15,880 bases of DNA. Origin: CAYSDH01 sp964429805 (GTDB taxonomy: Bacteria; Bacteroidota; Bacteroidia; Flavobacteriales_D; JABDKJ01). The notes beneath the pieces are model-generated. The model had not been told where the DNA came from. It worked only from the letters and a program-made list of their open reading frames with translations, and searched no databases. Each line of letters begins with the position of its first letter. The stretch's first letter is position 1. The position numbers and the translations under genes were made by a program. This document shows, piece by piece, positions 1-8,032 of this stretch. The stretch covers positions 1 to 15,880 of the forward strand of contig CAYSDH010000073.1 of NCBI GenBank assembly GCA_964429805.1, read 5' to 3'.

Positions 1-2138
1 GCTTGCAACTGCCCGCGGGAAAACACAAAGTCAAATTTAGCTTTGTCGGTTTTACTTCAGTAGTCAAGGAAGTAGATCTTCAGGCTGATATGAGAATAAA
101 CGTCAGCCTCTATTCAGCTGCCACCGAATTAAATGAGGTCACAATCACCGCAGAAAAGGAAGATGAGCAACTTGACAGAGTGCAGATTAGTGTCGAGAAG
201 ATGAACATCAGTCAGATCAAAGAAATTCCAGCCTTTATGGGTGAGGTTGACTTAATCAGAGCAATTCAACTGCTGCCAGGGGTGCAAACCATGGGTGAAG
301 GAAGCACAGGGATGTACGTGCGTGGTGGTGCCGCAGACGAAAACCTCATTCTGCTTGACGAGGCTCCTGTGTATAATGCCGCGCACCTGCTAGGTATCTT
401 TTCTACTTTTAATTCTGACGCCATTAAAGATGTTCAACTCTATAAAGGTGCGATACCCGCTGCCTATGGAGGCCGACTTTCTTCTGTCTTGGATGTGAGA
501 ATGAAAGAAGGAAACAATAAAAAATTCACCGCTCGCGGTGGTATCGGTACAGTGTCGAGTAGACTCACTCTCGAAGGTCCTATTCTCAAAGACAAGGGGT
601 CGTTCATGGTCTCTGCCCGCAGAACATATGCAGACCTTTTCTTACTCCTATCATCCGACAGTAGCATAAGGCAGAACAAGGCCTTTTTCTATGACTTGAA
701 TACAAAAGTCAATTATCGAATCGGTGAGAATGACCGACTCTTTCTCAGCGGCTATTTTGGTCGTGATATATTCCGCAGCGATGGATTCGGTATCAATTGG
801 GGAAATGCGACCGGAACACTGAGATGGAATCACATCTACGGAAGCCGCTTGTTTTCCAACTTGACTGTATTTTATAGTGACTACGATTACTTCTTGGGCG
901 ACAACGATGCTGAAGACGCCTTCTCCTGGCGCGCCTCCATTCGCAACTTGTCGGGTAAGCTAGACTATCATTACACCATCGGTCAAAACAGTATGTTGCG
1001 TTTTGGTGTGCAGACTATCCAGCATCGACTCAAACCCGGTGTGATTAAATCTGAAAGTACCGAGTCATTCATCACAGGACTGGATCTAGACGAAGACCTC
1101 GGACTGGAACACGGAGCGTATCTATCACACGAATACAGTTTCAATAAAGACCTGACAGTCAACTACGGCCTGCGTTACAGCGCATTTCAACGAATGGGAA
1201 AAGCAACAGTCTATACCTATGACGAGAACTACTTGCCAATCGATACTACGCAATATGCTAAGGGAGAAACATTCAGCCAATATGGTGGTCTAGAGCCACG
1301 AGCTGGAGTGCGATATAGGATTAATGATAGGAGTTCCGTCAAGGCCGGTTATAACAGAATGAACCAGTACATCCACCTGGCATCAAACAGTACTTCTGTG
1401 ACTCCTTTTGACGTGTACTTCCCCTCTAGTCCGACTGTGAGACCGCGACAGGTAGACCAGATTGGCGCGGGTTATTTCAGAAATTTCAAGAAGAATGTGT
1501 ACGAGGCGTCTGCTGAGGTGTACTACAAGACGATGACCAACAAATTGGACTTTAAGGATCATGCTCAACTATTCCTCAATGACCAGTTGGAGGGCGAGCT
1601 CAGATTTGGAGATGGAACAGCCATGGGATTGGAGCTGTTGGTCAAGAAAAACAAAGGGCGCTTTCATGGTTTTGCGAGTTATACGTTGAGCAAAGTCGTG
1701 CAGACCATTGATGGAGTGAATGGCGGACGAGAGTATCGCGCCAAGCAAGATAGACTGCATGATGTGGCCATTGTAGGAACCTATGAGTTGAGCGATCGCT
1801 GGACTTTTGGTGCAAACTTCGTATTGCAATCGGGTCGAGCGATTACTGTTCCAACTGGACGATTGGACTTTGGCGGCACGGTCGTGCCGGTCTATTCAGA
1901 TCGTAATGGTGCTCGCCTTCCTGTCTATCATCGCTTGGATTTGAGTGCGACTCTACAAGGCAAGAAAAATGCCTCGCGCAGGTTTCAAGGCGAATGGGTA
2001 TTCTCGATTTACAATGCCTATTATCGAAAGAATGCCTTTGCAGTGGCATTTGTGCGAAACGAAGACAACCAACCAGTTGCACGAAAAACATATCTATTCC
2101 CGATTATTCCTTCAGTCACCTATAATTTCAAGTTCTGA
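1..2138 (+). CDS. TonB-dependent outer-membrane receptor (5' end cut off by window)
   Basis: This is an outer-membrane beta-barrel receptor that would take up a ligand using TonB/ExbBD energy; the ligand is unknown. The visible 711 codons start inside the last strands of an N-terminal carboxypeptidase-regulatory-like domain (about residues 1-50 of the visible part, ending in NEVTITAEK). A plug domain follows (about 70-170) with RAIQLLPGVQ, YVRGGAADENLILLDEAPVYN and AAYGGRLSSVLDVR. The rest is a long beta-barrel ending in YNFKF, with the terminal aromatic residue usual for outer-membrane proteins. The signal peptide and true start lie to the left, so the TTG at position 3 is not a credible start. 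The stop codon overlaps the ATG of the following DUF4249 gene by one base (TGATG), which implies translational coupling. Receptors of this kind paired with DUF4249 proteins are common in Bacteroidota. Family is certain; substrate is not predictable here. Confidence 0.95.
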   Translation, partial: LQLPAGKHKVKFSFVGFTSVVKEVDLQADMRINVSLYSAATELNEVTITAEKEDEQLDRVQISVEKMNISQIKEIPAFMGEVDLIRAIQLLPGVQTMGEGSTGMYVRGGAADENLILLDEAPVYNAAHLLGIFSTFNSDAIKDVQLYKGAIPAAYGGRLSSVLDVRMKEGNNKKFTARGGIGTVSSRLTLEGPILKDKGSFMVSARRTYADLFLLLSSDSSIRQNKAFFYDLNTKVNYRIGENDRLFLSGYFGRDIFRSDGFGINWGNATGTLRWNHIYGSRLFSNLTVFYSDYDYFLGDNDAEDAFSWRASIRNLSGKLDYHYTIGQNSMLRFGVQTIQHRLKPGVIKSESTESFITGLDLDEDLGLEHGAYLSHEYSFNKDLTVNYGLRYSAFQRMGKATVYTYDENYLPIDTTQYAKGETFSQYGGLEPRAGVRYRINDRSSVKAGYNRMNQYIHLASNSTSVTPFDVYFPSSPTVRPRQVDQIGAGYFRNFKKNVYEASAEVYYKTMTNKLDFKDHAQLFLNDQLEGELRFGDGTAMGLELLVKKNKGRFHGFASYTLSKVVQTIDGVNGGREYRAKQDRLHDVAIVGTYELSDRWTFGANFVLQSGRAITVPTGRLDFGGTVVPVYSDRNGARLPVYHRLDLSATLQGKKNASRRFQGEWVFSIYNAYYRKNAFAVAFVRNEDNQPVARKTYLFPIIPSVTYNFKF

Positions 2139-2971
2139 TGAAAACGACACATTACCTCTCAATTTTCTTGTTGGCCTTGATTGCCAGTTCATGTACTGAA
2201 GAAATCCCTTTCGATCTTAACGAGCAAGGTTTTGACCGACTCGTAGTCGAAGGCTTCTTTACCGACCAAGAAAAAGCCCACAAAGTGCGCTTGACCAAGA
2301 CAACAAGTTTTTTCAATCAAGAGCAAGCAGACCCCGTCACTGGTGCGCAGCTTACGATAAGCAATGCCTTAAACTCATGGACCTTGACAGAAGAGCCTCC
2401 GGGAAGCGGCTTGTACTACACCCCGGCTGATGCTGCCGGCACACCAGGTATGAATCATCAGTTGGAGATCGTGTCTGGTGGCGAGACATACATGGCCGTA
2501 GACTATATGAATGAACCAGTCGAACTCGACAGTATTGAAGCAGTATTGGTCGAAGAGTTTTACTATGGCGAAGAAGATTTTTTCTGGGCGATTAATGCTT
2601 GGACTCAAGAGCAGGCAGGAGTCTCCAATTATTATCGCTGGCGCACGTTGATCAACGGAGAGACGGACTCTGACACCATCCGTTTCAGCTTTTTTACTGA
2701 TGATGTGGGAATAGACGGTGCGTATATCAATGGACTGACGTTTGACTCTTTCGGTCCAGATAAAATCCAAATCGGAGACAGTATTACCCTTGAGCAACAT
2801 GCCATCTCAGAAGAGTATTATCGTATGATAAGCGCAGTGTTCAATCAAACAGAATCGCAAGGTGGACTATTTGACCCGCCTCCGGCCAACGTGCAGACGA
2901 ATGTGACTAATGGCGCTTTAGGATTCTTTTCTGCCTCATCAGTGAGTTCGAAATCGACTATAGCAGAGTGA
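2138..2971 (+). CDS. DUF4249 family lipoprotein, partner of the TonB receptor
   Basis: This 277-aa protein has a short lipoprotein signal: MKTTHYLSIFLLALIASSC, with the lipidation cysteine at residue 19 followed by TEEIPFDL. After it comes VVEGFFTDQEKAHKVRLTKT, the usual opening of DUF4249 proteins, and the chain ends with the family-like NGALGFFSASSV segment. I recognise the family from these landmarks. No biochemical role is established for it; by position it is expected at the outer membrane as an accessory to the receptor encoded just upstream, perhaps in ligand capture. Its ATG shares one base with the receptor stop, so the two are one operon. Length is normal for the family and there is no frameshift. 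Only two bases separate its stop from the palindrome at 2973-2992. Confidence 0.9.
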   Translation: MKTTHYLSIFLLALIASSCTEEIPFDLNEQGFDRLVVEGFFTDQEKAHKVRLTKTTSFFNQEQADPVTGAQLTISNALNSWTLTEEPPGSGLYYTPADAAGTPGMNHQLEIVSGGETYMAVDYMNEPVELDSIEAVLVEEFYYGEEDFFWAINAWTQEQAGVSNYYRWRTLINGETDSDTIRFSFFTDDVGIDGAYINGLTFDSFGPDKIQIGDSITLEQHAISEEYYRMISAVFNQTESQGGLFDPPPANVQTNVTNGALGFFSASSVSSKSTIAE

Positions 2972-2972
2972 T

Positions 2973-2992
2973 ATGTAAGTGAGTACTTACAT
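2973..2992. promoter_or_regulatory. Perfect palindrome resembling the tetR operator (second site)
   Basis: ATGTAAGTGAGTACTTACAT has perfect 8-base arms around GAGT. Its inner 18 bases (2974-2991, TGTAAGTGAGTACTTACA) match the tetR upstream site TGTAAGTAAGTACTTACT (8567-8584, - strand) at 16 of 18 positions. It starts two bases after the DUF4249 stop codon. I find no gene start or good promoter beside it on either strand, so a second TetR binding site, a relic of a lost promoter, or part of an RNA 3' end are all possible. Confidence 0.5.
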
Positions 2993-3015
2993 TGATTTGG
3001 AATCAATGGCCTTTT
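2990..3015 (+). terminator. Possible weak terminator after the DUF4249 gene
   Basis: A perfect inverted repeat with 8-base arms, CATTGATT and AATCAATG, and loop TGG is followed by GCC and a run of four T. It would end the receptor/DUF4249 transcript. The stem is AT-rich and the T run is short and offset, so it is weaker than a textbook intrinsic terminator. It shares three bases with the adjacent operator-like palindrome. The remaining sequence to 3155, between the convergent genes, holds no gene I can support. Confidence 0.35.
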
Positions 3016-3155
3016 GAGTTTGAAGAATGACTGTTAATCAGAATAAGTCTCATTCAATTAGCCATTGAACAATCGGTGATGGACTTTATGACTATCGTCT
3101 GTAAACTACCTCACTTCTTTCCGCAATCCTCAACTATTGGAAACACTCGAGGTTA

Positions 3156-5699
3156 TCAAGCAGAATTTCTACTTGCGTTAATATTGCCATATAGTGAGCG
3201 AGTCACGAGCTTTTCGTATCCAGTTTTGAGCATATCATTCTTTTGAATTTGAATGAGGCCATACTGTTGTATCACCAGTAGTGGCAGCACTATTGACTCT
3301 CGTGCCTGAACACTGGCACGTGACAAGCCTTCTTCTTGCATCAACTGGTCGTAATCTGAAATGTCTAAGACCATCTTTTTCGTCAATTCAAACTCTTCGT
3401 GCAGAATTTCCCAAAACTCACTGTAAACAGGGTCTTCAGACATGTACCGTGTCAAATTAAAATTGGTCTTTGCCAATGACATCATACTGTTGAGGATGAG
3501 TGCGCGGAAAACAGGTACTTCTTTAAACAGCTTCTTATACTCATCAAGTCGTCCGTTGTCTTGCATTTCACCCAAGGCCGTACCAATGCCAAAATAGCCT
3601 GGTACGTTTTGCTTTAATTGACTCCAAGAACCTACAAATGAAATGGCTCTGAGATCTGAAAGAGTCAGTTTCTTATCCGCCCCTCTCTTCGCTGGACGAC
3701 TACCAATATTGGCTTTGCTGTAGTACTTAAGTGTACTCTTTTCTTCGAGATATCCGATGAAATTAGGGTGCTGCTTTAACGCACTATACTTCTCAAACGA
3801 GCGCTGAGCCAATTCTTCCATCAGCGTTCTATTCGCATCAGAAATCTGATTTTCATCTCCATAGATGACATTGCTTAACCCAGCGGCAATCATCTGGCGG
3901 CAATTGTAATTAAACTGCTCTTGGGTGCCATAGGTACTAGTAATGGTCTGACCTTGTATGGTAATCTGAATCTCGTTATTCGAGATCTGATCACTTTGAG
4001 CAGCATAAAAACGGTGAGTTTTCCCTCCACCTCGAGCCGGAGGTCCACCACGACCATCAAAGAAGATGGACCGTACGCCTTGTTGTTCGCAGACTTGAGT
4101 GAGGTTTTCTTTGCACTTAAATATATTCCAATTGGCCTGAAGATATCCCCCATCCTTGGTTCCATCAGAGAAACCGAGCATCATGGTTTGCGTATCACCA
4201 CGCTGGCTGACATGCTGTCTGTATACTGGTAGTGCAAACAGCGCATTCATCACATCAGTGGAATTGTCCATTCCATCCATCGTCTCAAAGAGTGGAATGA
4301 CGTCCATCTGAATCGCGTCTTGCCACTCACCTGCCCATCTCAATAGAGCGAGCACGAAAAGCACAGAGTACTTGTCTTCAGAGTTACTGATAATGTATCG
4401 CTCGCAGCCTTCTTGTCCGTTTTTCTGCTGTATGGTTGCGAGCTGAGCGATATTCTTGATTGTGTCTTGTACAAGTGCACTTTCTGATGAGAAGTCACAA
4501 AGATTTATCTCTTCTTCGGTTAGAATCCGCACCAGCTCTTCGTCTTTGAGATCGTCAAGGCCGTTCTTAATATGTCCGCTGTGCTTCAAGACTTCTGTCA
4601 TGACACGGATGTGCACCGAGTGATCTTGCCTGATGTCCATACTCGCAAAATGAGTCTTGAAGATGCGCACCTTATCCATCACAGCTTCCAAGTCTTCTAT
4701 AAACAAGGAATGGTACTTATCTGTCAACTCACGATGAACCTCGCTCAGAGCTTCAAGTATTTGACCATATGTAAGTACATACTCACTACTAAACATCGCT
4801 GAATACAGTTTTTCACGTAGCGCTTCGAGTGGGCTTTCTATTGATTTAAAACTCAACCTTCTAGAAAGGGCCTTAATGTCATTGTAGTAGCACTTCATCA
4901 AGCTCATTCGCAGTTCGTCAGCTACTTGAGCGGTAGTCTCAGCCGTGACAAAAGGATTACCATCACGGTCTCCACCTGGCCAAAAACCAAGTTTGACAAT
5001 ATTGGGATTGTCAAAATGTGCAGCTCCAAGCTCTTGTCTTAAGTCGGTGTAGAGCGCACCTATAGCGTTGTAATACACCGAGCGCTGATAGTGAATGATG
5101 TTCGTTGCCTCGTCTACTGGTGTGGGTTTGTCTTTATTGAGCAAAGAGGTTAAGCCGAGCTGATGCAGCTTCCGGTCTATCTCTGATATACGATCTTCAT
5201 TGATTAACACTCTCAAGTCGGCAATGATATCGAGCACAGAGCGCGGATAAAACTGGGTAGGATGCGCGGTAAAGACAATGCGCACACTAAAGTCATTTAA
5301 CTTCTTGGCAATCTCTTCTGACTTGGCCTTACGCTCTGCCAACTGTAAGAAGTCACTAATATTTAAGCCATCATTAAAGCCTTTCATCTCAGGAAAAGCC
5401 GCGTCTTCTATACTATCATACAGCACTACCTGTCGCTCTATATACTGAATGGCGCTAAACATAAAACTAAGCCTCGCTTCAGAATCTGACGCTTTTAAAT
5501 GCTCATCAAAAAATCCGTTGATAATGGTTTCAGGATCTTTTCCTTTGGCCAATCCTTCTGCCGCCACACGATTGAGCAACGGAAGCAGGTGGCCTACATT
5601 GTTCTCATCGGTGTATGACAAATTGAGAAACAGGCCATTATAAATATGGTATCGAGTCAATACCAGTTCATCAAACGAAGTGAGTTTACTTTTGTGCAT
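3156..5699 (-). CDS. ppc: Phosphoenolpyruvate carboxylase
   Basis: PEP carboxylase (847 aa; E. coli enzyme 883 aa) fixes bicarbonate onto phosphoenolpyruvate to give oxaloacetate, the anaplerotic feed of the TCA cycle; it is cytosolic. Key motifs are present in order: VFTAHPTQ with catalytic His146, GGDRDGNP at 242-249, DIRQDHSVH near 355, FETMD with Glu472 and GFSDGTKDGG with Asp512 (metal ligands by alignment to E. coli Glu506 and Asp543), and FFDGRGGPPARGGG at 546-559. By eye, the aspartate-inhibition residues of E. coli (Lys773, Arg832, Asn881) map to Lys744, Arg800 and Asn845, so feedback inhibition may be kept. The C-terminus is RNSA rather than the classical QNTG. The gene stands 108 bp after the metallo-hydrolase gene and converges on the DUF4249 gene. 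Upstream I see only a loose -7-like TATCTTCG, so promoter assignment is open. Confidence 0.96.
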   Translation of the reverse strand: MHKSKLTSFDELVLTRYHIYNGLFLNLSYTDENNVGHLLPLLNRVAAEGLAKGKDPETIINGFFDEHLKASDSEARLSFMFSAIQYIERQVVLYDSIEDAAFPEMKGFNDGLNISDFLQLAERKAKSEEIAKKLNDFSVRIVFTAHPTQFYPRSVLDIIADLRVLINEDRISEIDRKLHQLGLTSLLNKDKPTPVDEATNIIHYQRSVYYNAIGALYTDLRQELGAAHFDNPNIVKLGFWPGGDRDGNPFVTAETTAQVADELRMSLMKCYYNDIKALSRRLSFKSIESPLEALREKLYSAMFSSEYVLTYGQILEALSEVHRELTDKYHSLFIEDLEAVMDKVRIFKTHFASMDIRQDHSVHIRVMTEVLKHSGHIKNGLDDLKDEELVRILTEEEINLCDFSSESALVQDTIKNIAQLATIQQKNGQEGCERYIISNSEDKYSVLFVLALLRWAGEWQDAIQMDVIPLFETMDGMDNSTDVMNALFALPVYRQHVSQRGDTQTMMLGFSDGTKDGGYLQANWNIFKCKENLTQVCEQQGVRSIFFDGRGGPPARGGGKTHRFYAAQSDQISNNEIQITIQGQTITSTYGTQEQFNYNCRQMIAAGLSNVIYGDENQISDANRTLMEELAQRSFEKYSALKQHPNFIGYLEEKSTLKYYSKANIGSRPAKRGADKKLTLSDLRAISFVGSWSQLKQNVPGYFGIGTALGEMQDNGRLDEYKKLFKEVPVFRALILNSMMSLAKTNFNLTRYMSEDPVYSEFWEILHEEFELTKKMVLDISDYDQLMQEEGLSRASVQARESIVLPLLVIQQYGLIQIQKNDMLKTGYEKLVTRSLYGNINASRNSA

Positions 5700-5807
5700 G
5701 AGGCTTTCGTTTTTAGCGCACCGCGAAGATACGTCTAGTAGAGGATTGAATGTGAGGAAAGAACTAAGAGATTTGTGGTATGATGGTGAGTCTGAATGCG
5801 AGTGCTG

Positions 5808-6851
5808 TCATTTCCACCATTCATTTAGCTCGCACGTTGAGATGGTCTGAAGTTCACCAATCTGTGGCGTGGCAACACTTAAGTTTTGAGCATTGGCGTG
5901 CGACATAAACTGTGTTACGGGCTCAGTCCAATCATGCATGGCCAGCGTAAACCCAGCCCAATGGACAGGCATCGCTTGTTTCACCCCCGCATCGATGGCT
6001 GCCTGCACACTCTCATCAGGGTGCATGTGGATGACGCGCCACTTCTCGTTGTACTGTCCGCACTCCATAAATCCGAAATCAAATGGTCCTAAGCGCTCAC
6101 CAACTTCCTTGAAGTGCTGACCATAGCCACCGTCTCCGCTGAAGTATACACGCTCTTTGCCAGAGTCAATGACCCATCCGCCCCAGAGGGTGCAAGTCTG
6201 GTCAGACACCGCGCGACCAGAAGAGTGACGACTCTGAGTAAATGTGATTTTGAGTCCGTCAAGGTCAGTTTCTTGCCACCAGTCCATCTCTTCAATTTTA
6301 GAGACTGGACAATTCCAACGCTGTAGATGTCGGCCCACGCCAAGCGCAGTTATAAATCGGTCTGTTTTTGACATAAGGATATCGATGCTATCCATATCGA
6401 GATGGTCGTAATGATCGTGCGTGATTAAAACCGCATCTACATGAGGTAACTGCTCCAAAATATGAAGAAGGCTACCCGTAAATCGCTTTGCAACAAAAGG
6501 CGCAATGGGCGAAGTATCAGGCCCCATCATAGGGTCAATAAAAATTGTTTTTCCGGCCACACGAATCAATACTGCGGAATGTCCGTACCATATAAACTTG
6601 AGCTCATCACTCTCTTTTAGAAAAGCGTCTAGGTCTAAATCATGGCAGTCCAGTAACTCGTCAGGCTCTCGATTTACATTCTTAATAAAGCGCTCATGTA
6701 TGAACTTGGGAATGTCTGATACATTAAATTCAATCTTGGTCGGCTCCGTGTTTTCAAATCTTTTGCCATTCCAATGTGGCGACCGAGCATACCTTGACTT
6801 TAAGTCTTCGGTGAGCTTGCCTCCAAATTGTCTCAAGTATTTTTTCATCAT
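5808..6851 (-). CDS. MBL-fold metallo-hydrolase of the NAPE-PLD type
   Basis: This 347-aa zinc hydrolase resembles N-acyl-phosphatidylethanolamine phospholipase D. The core runs from FIWYGHSAVLIRV (about 86-98) through LITHDHYDHLD (His145, His147, Asp149, His150), SRHSSGR (His209), FSGDGGYG (Asp240), MHPDE (His277) and PVHWAGF (His297). Spacing follows human NAPE-PLD from memory (His185, His187, Asp189, His190, His253, Asp284, His321, His343): Asp240 to His277 is 37 residues in both. There is no signal peptide; about 80 basic, charged residues precede the fold, so it is probably cytosolic or peripheral to the membrane. It begins with ATG ATG; either codon could be used. Bacterial relatives are usually annotated only as MBL-fold hydrolases, so the lipid substrate is inference. 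It lies 113 bp after the SDR gene; co-transcription with the tetR-SDR pair is possible but unproven. Confidence 0.88.
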   Translation of the reverse strand: MMKKYLRQFGGKLTEDLKSRYARSPHWNGKRFENTEPTKIEFNVSDIPKFIHERFIKNVNREPDELLDCHDLDLDAFLKESDELKFIWYGHSAVLIRVAGKTIFIDPMMGPDTSPIAPFVAKRFTGSLLHILEQLPHVDAVLITHDHYDHLDMDSIDILMSKTDRFITALGVGRHLQRWNCPVSKIEEMDWWQETDLDGLKITFTQSRHSSGRAVSDQTCTLWGGWVIDSGKERVYFSGDGGYGQHFKEVGERLGPFDFGFMECGQYNEKWRVIHMHPDESVQAAIDAGVKQAMPVHWAGFTLAMHDWTEPVTQFMSHANAQNLSVATPQIGELQTISTCELNEWWK

Positions 6852-6964
6852 GAATCGTTAGTAAGTGGTGCTCATCAGTGCTTCTGTATTGAGTTGGACT
6901 GAGTCTCTAATTGATTATTATCTCAAGCCCCTATATGATGCACAACGTCCTTCGTTTCACCTAC

Positions 6965-8017
6965 TCACTTAGTGAAGGCCCCGTTTTCTACCAGTTGCTC
7001 AAAGTGCTCTTCGATACCTTTTTGTAAGGGTCTAAACGTGATGCCCAGCTCATTCTTAATCTTTGAATTATCGGCTTTCCATGGATAGCCCACGTTCTTT
7101 GAGACAAACTGTCTCGGTATTCCGACCAGCGGCCCGGTCAACCAAACCAACCACTTTGGTAAGTTTTTCTTTGGCAGCGGGTAGTGTGCTCCAAACTTGG
7201 GACGCAGATATTCACCGATTTTCAAAAAGGTCATATCAGCTGCTGAGCATATATGTCTTCCTTTAGCTACTGGCGTAAATGCGGCTTGAAAATGCGCCTC
7301 TGCCACATCGCGCACATCGACCATTCCAATTTCTAGGTCAGCGGCCCCCATCTTCATAGACCCGTCACCAAACTGTGCCAGTGTTTTACTGCTCTCAGAC
7401 ATTGGCGCATATCCGATACCCGGTCCTAAAACCAAAGAAGGATTAATCACCACCAAATCAAACCGGTCGGCATCTTCGGTCATTTCCCAGGCTTTTTTCT
7501 CGGCCATAGTCTTGGAGTAACTGTATGGATTAGTTTTAGCTGTAGATGTCTCGTTCCAATGCTCTTCAGTCATGATGCCGTTCTGACGCTGCTCTAGATC
7601 CTTTGCATCTCCATATATGGCGGCACAACTACTGGTAAGCACTACTCGCTTTACAAACTCAGTCTGCTGCACACTGCGCATGACATTCTCTGTGCCCTTT
7701 ACTGCTGGGTCTATTAAGTCTCGATACGCATCTTTAACCGTCAGCGCAAAAGGGGAAGCACAATGGATTACTAGCTCGCATCCCTGCATGGCAGAATTGT
7801 ATGAATTAGACTCCAACAAATCCGCTTTGAAGTAATGGATTGAGCCGGGAGTCTTATCCGCAATGACATCAAGATGCTGGGTTTTCTTTTTGTTTTCAGG
7901 ATTTCTGATTGGCGCGTGTACTGTTAAGCCCGCTTCCAGTAATCGTTTTGCTACTTGTCCCCCGACATAACCAGTTGCTCCTGTGAGCATGACTGGTGCC
8001 TTTTTGTCAATGTTCAT
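6965..8017 (-). CDS. NAD(P)-dependent extended SDR reductase/epimerase (dihydroflavonol-reductase-like)
   Basis: This 350-aa extended short-chain dehydrogenase has a Rossmann nucleotide-binding motif TGATGYVGG at 12-20. The active-site serine region is VLTSSCAAIYG (126-136) and the catalytic YxxxK is Tyr165-Lys169 in NPYSYSK. NPSLVLGPG near 192-200 is typical of dihydroflavonol-reductase and cinnamoyl-CoA-reductase-like proteins. Such enzymes reduce aldehydes or ketones with NADPH; the actual substrate cannot be read from sequence, and flavonoid chemistry is unlikely in this host. The gene follows the TetR gene after 15 bp, so the two almost certainly share one transcript from the operator-controlled promoter at 8567-8590. 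That suggests an inducible reductase whose substrate or product may be the TetR ligand. There is no signal peptide, so the protein is cytosolic. Confidence 0.9.
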   Translation of the reverse strand: MNIDKKAPVMLTGATGYVGGQVAKRLLEAGLTVHAPIRNPENKKKTQHLDVIADKTPGSIHYFKADLLESNSYNSAMQGCELVIHCASPFALTVKDAYRDLIDPAVKGTENVMRSVQQTEFVKRVVLTSSCAAIYGDAKDLEQRQNGIMTEEHWNETSTAKTNPYSYSKTMAEKKAWEMTEDADRFDLVVINPSLVLGPGIGYAPMSESSKTLAQFGDGSMKMGAADLEIGMVDVRDVAEAHFQAAFTPVAKGRHICSAADMTFLKIGEYLRPKFGAHYPLPKKNLPKWLVWLTGPLVGIPRQFVSKNVGYPWKADNSKIKNELGITFRPLQKGIEEHFEQLVENGAFTK

Positions 8018-8032
8018 TAGTCCTTGTCGTTT

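Noticed and set aside
2375..2800. 141-codon open frame on the - strand
   Set aside because: It lies wholly antisense to the well-supported DUF4249 gene, has low-complexity-free but family-less sequence, and no promoter or neighbour supports it.
3079..3246. Short + strand frame starting MDFMTIVCKL
   Set aside because: Most of it overlaps the ppc 3' end in antisense, and the part between genes is too short to judge; no promoter or family likeness.
6858..6870. Half-site-like TTAGTAAGTGGTG upstream of the metallo-hydrolase
   Set aside because: Only one half resembles the TetR operator and the symmetric half is missing, so regulation of this gene by TetR is not supported.
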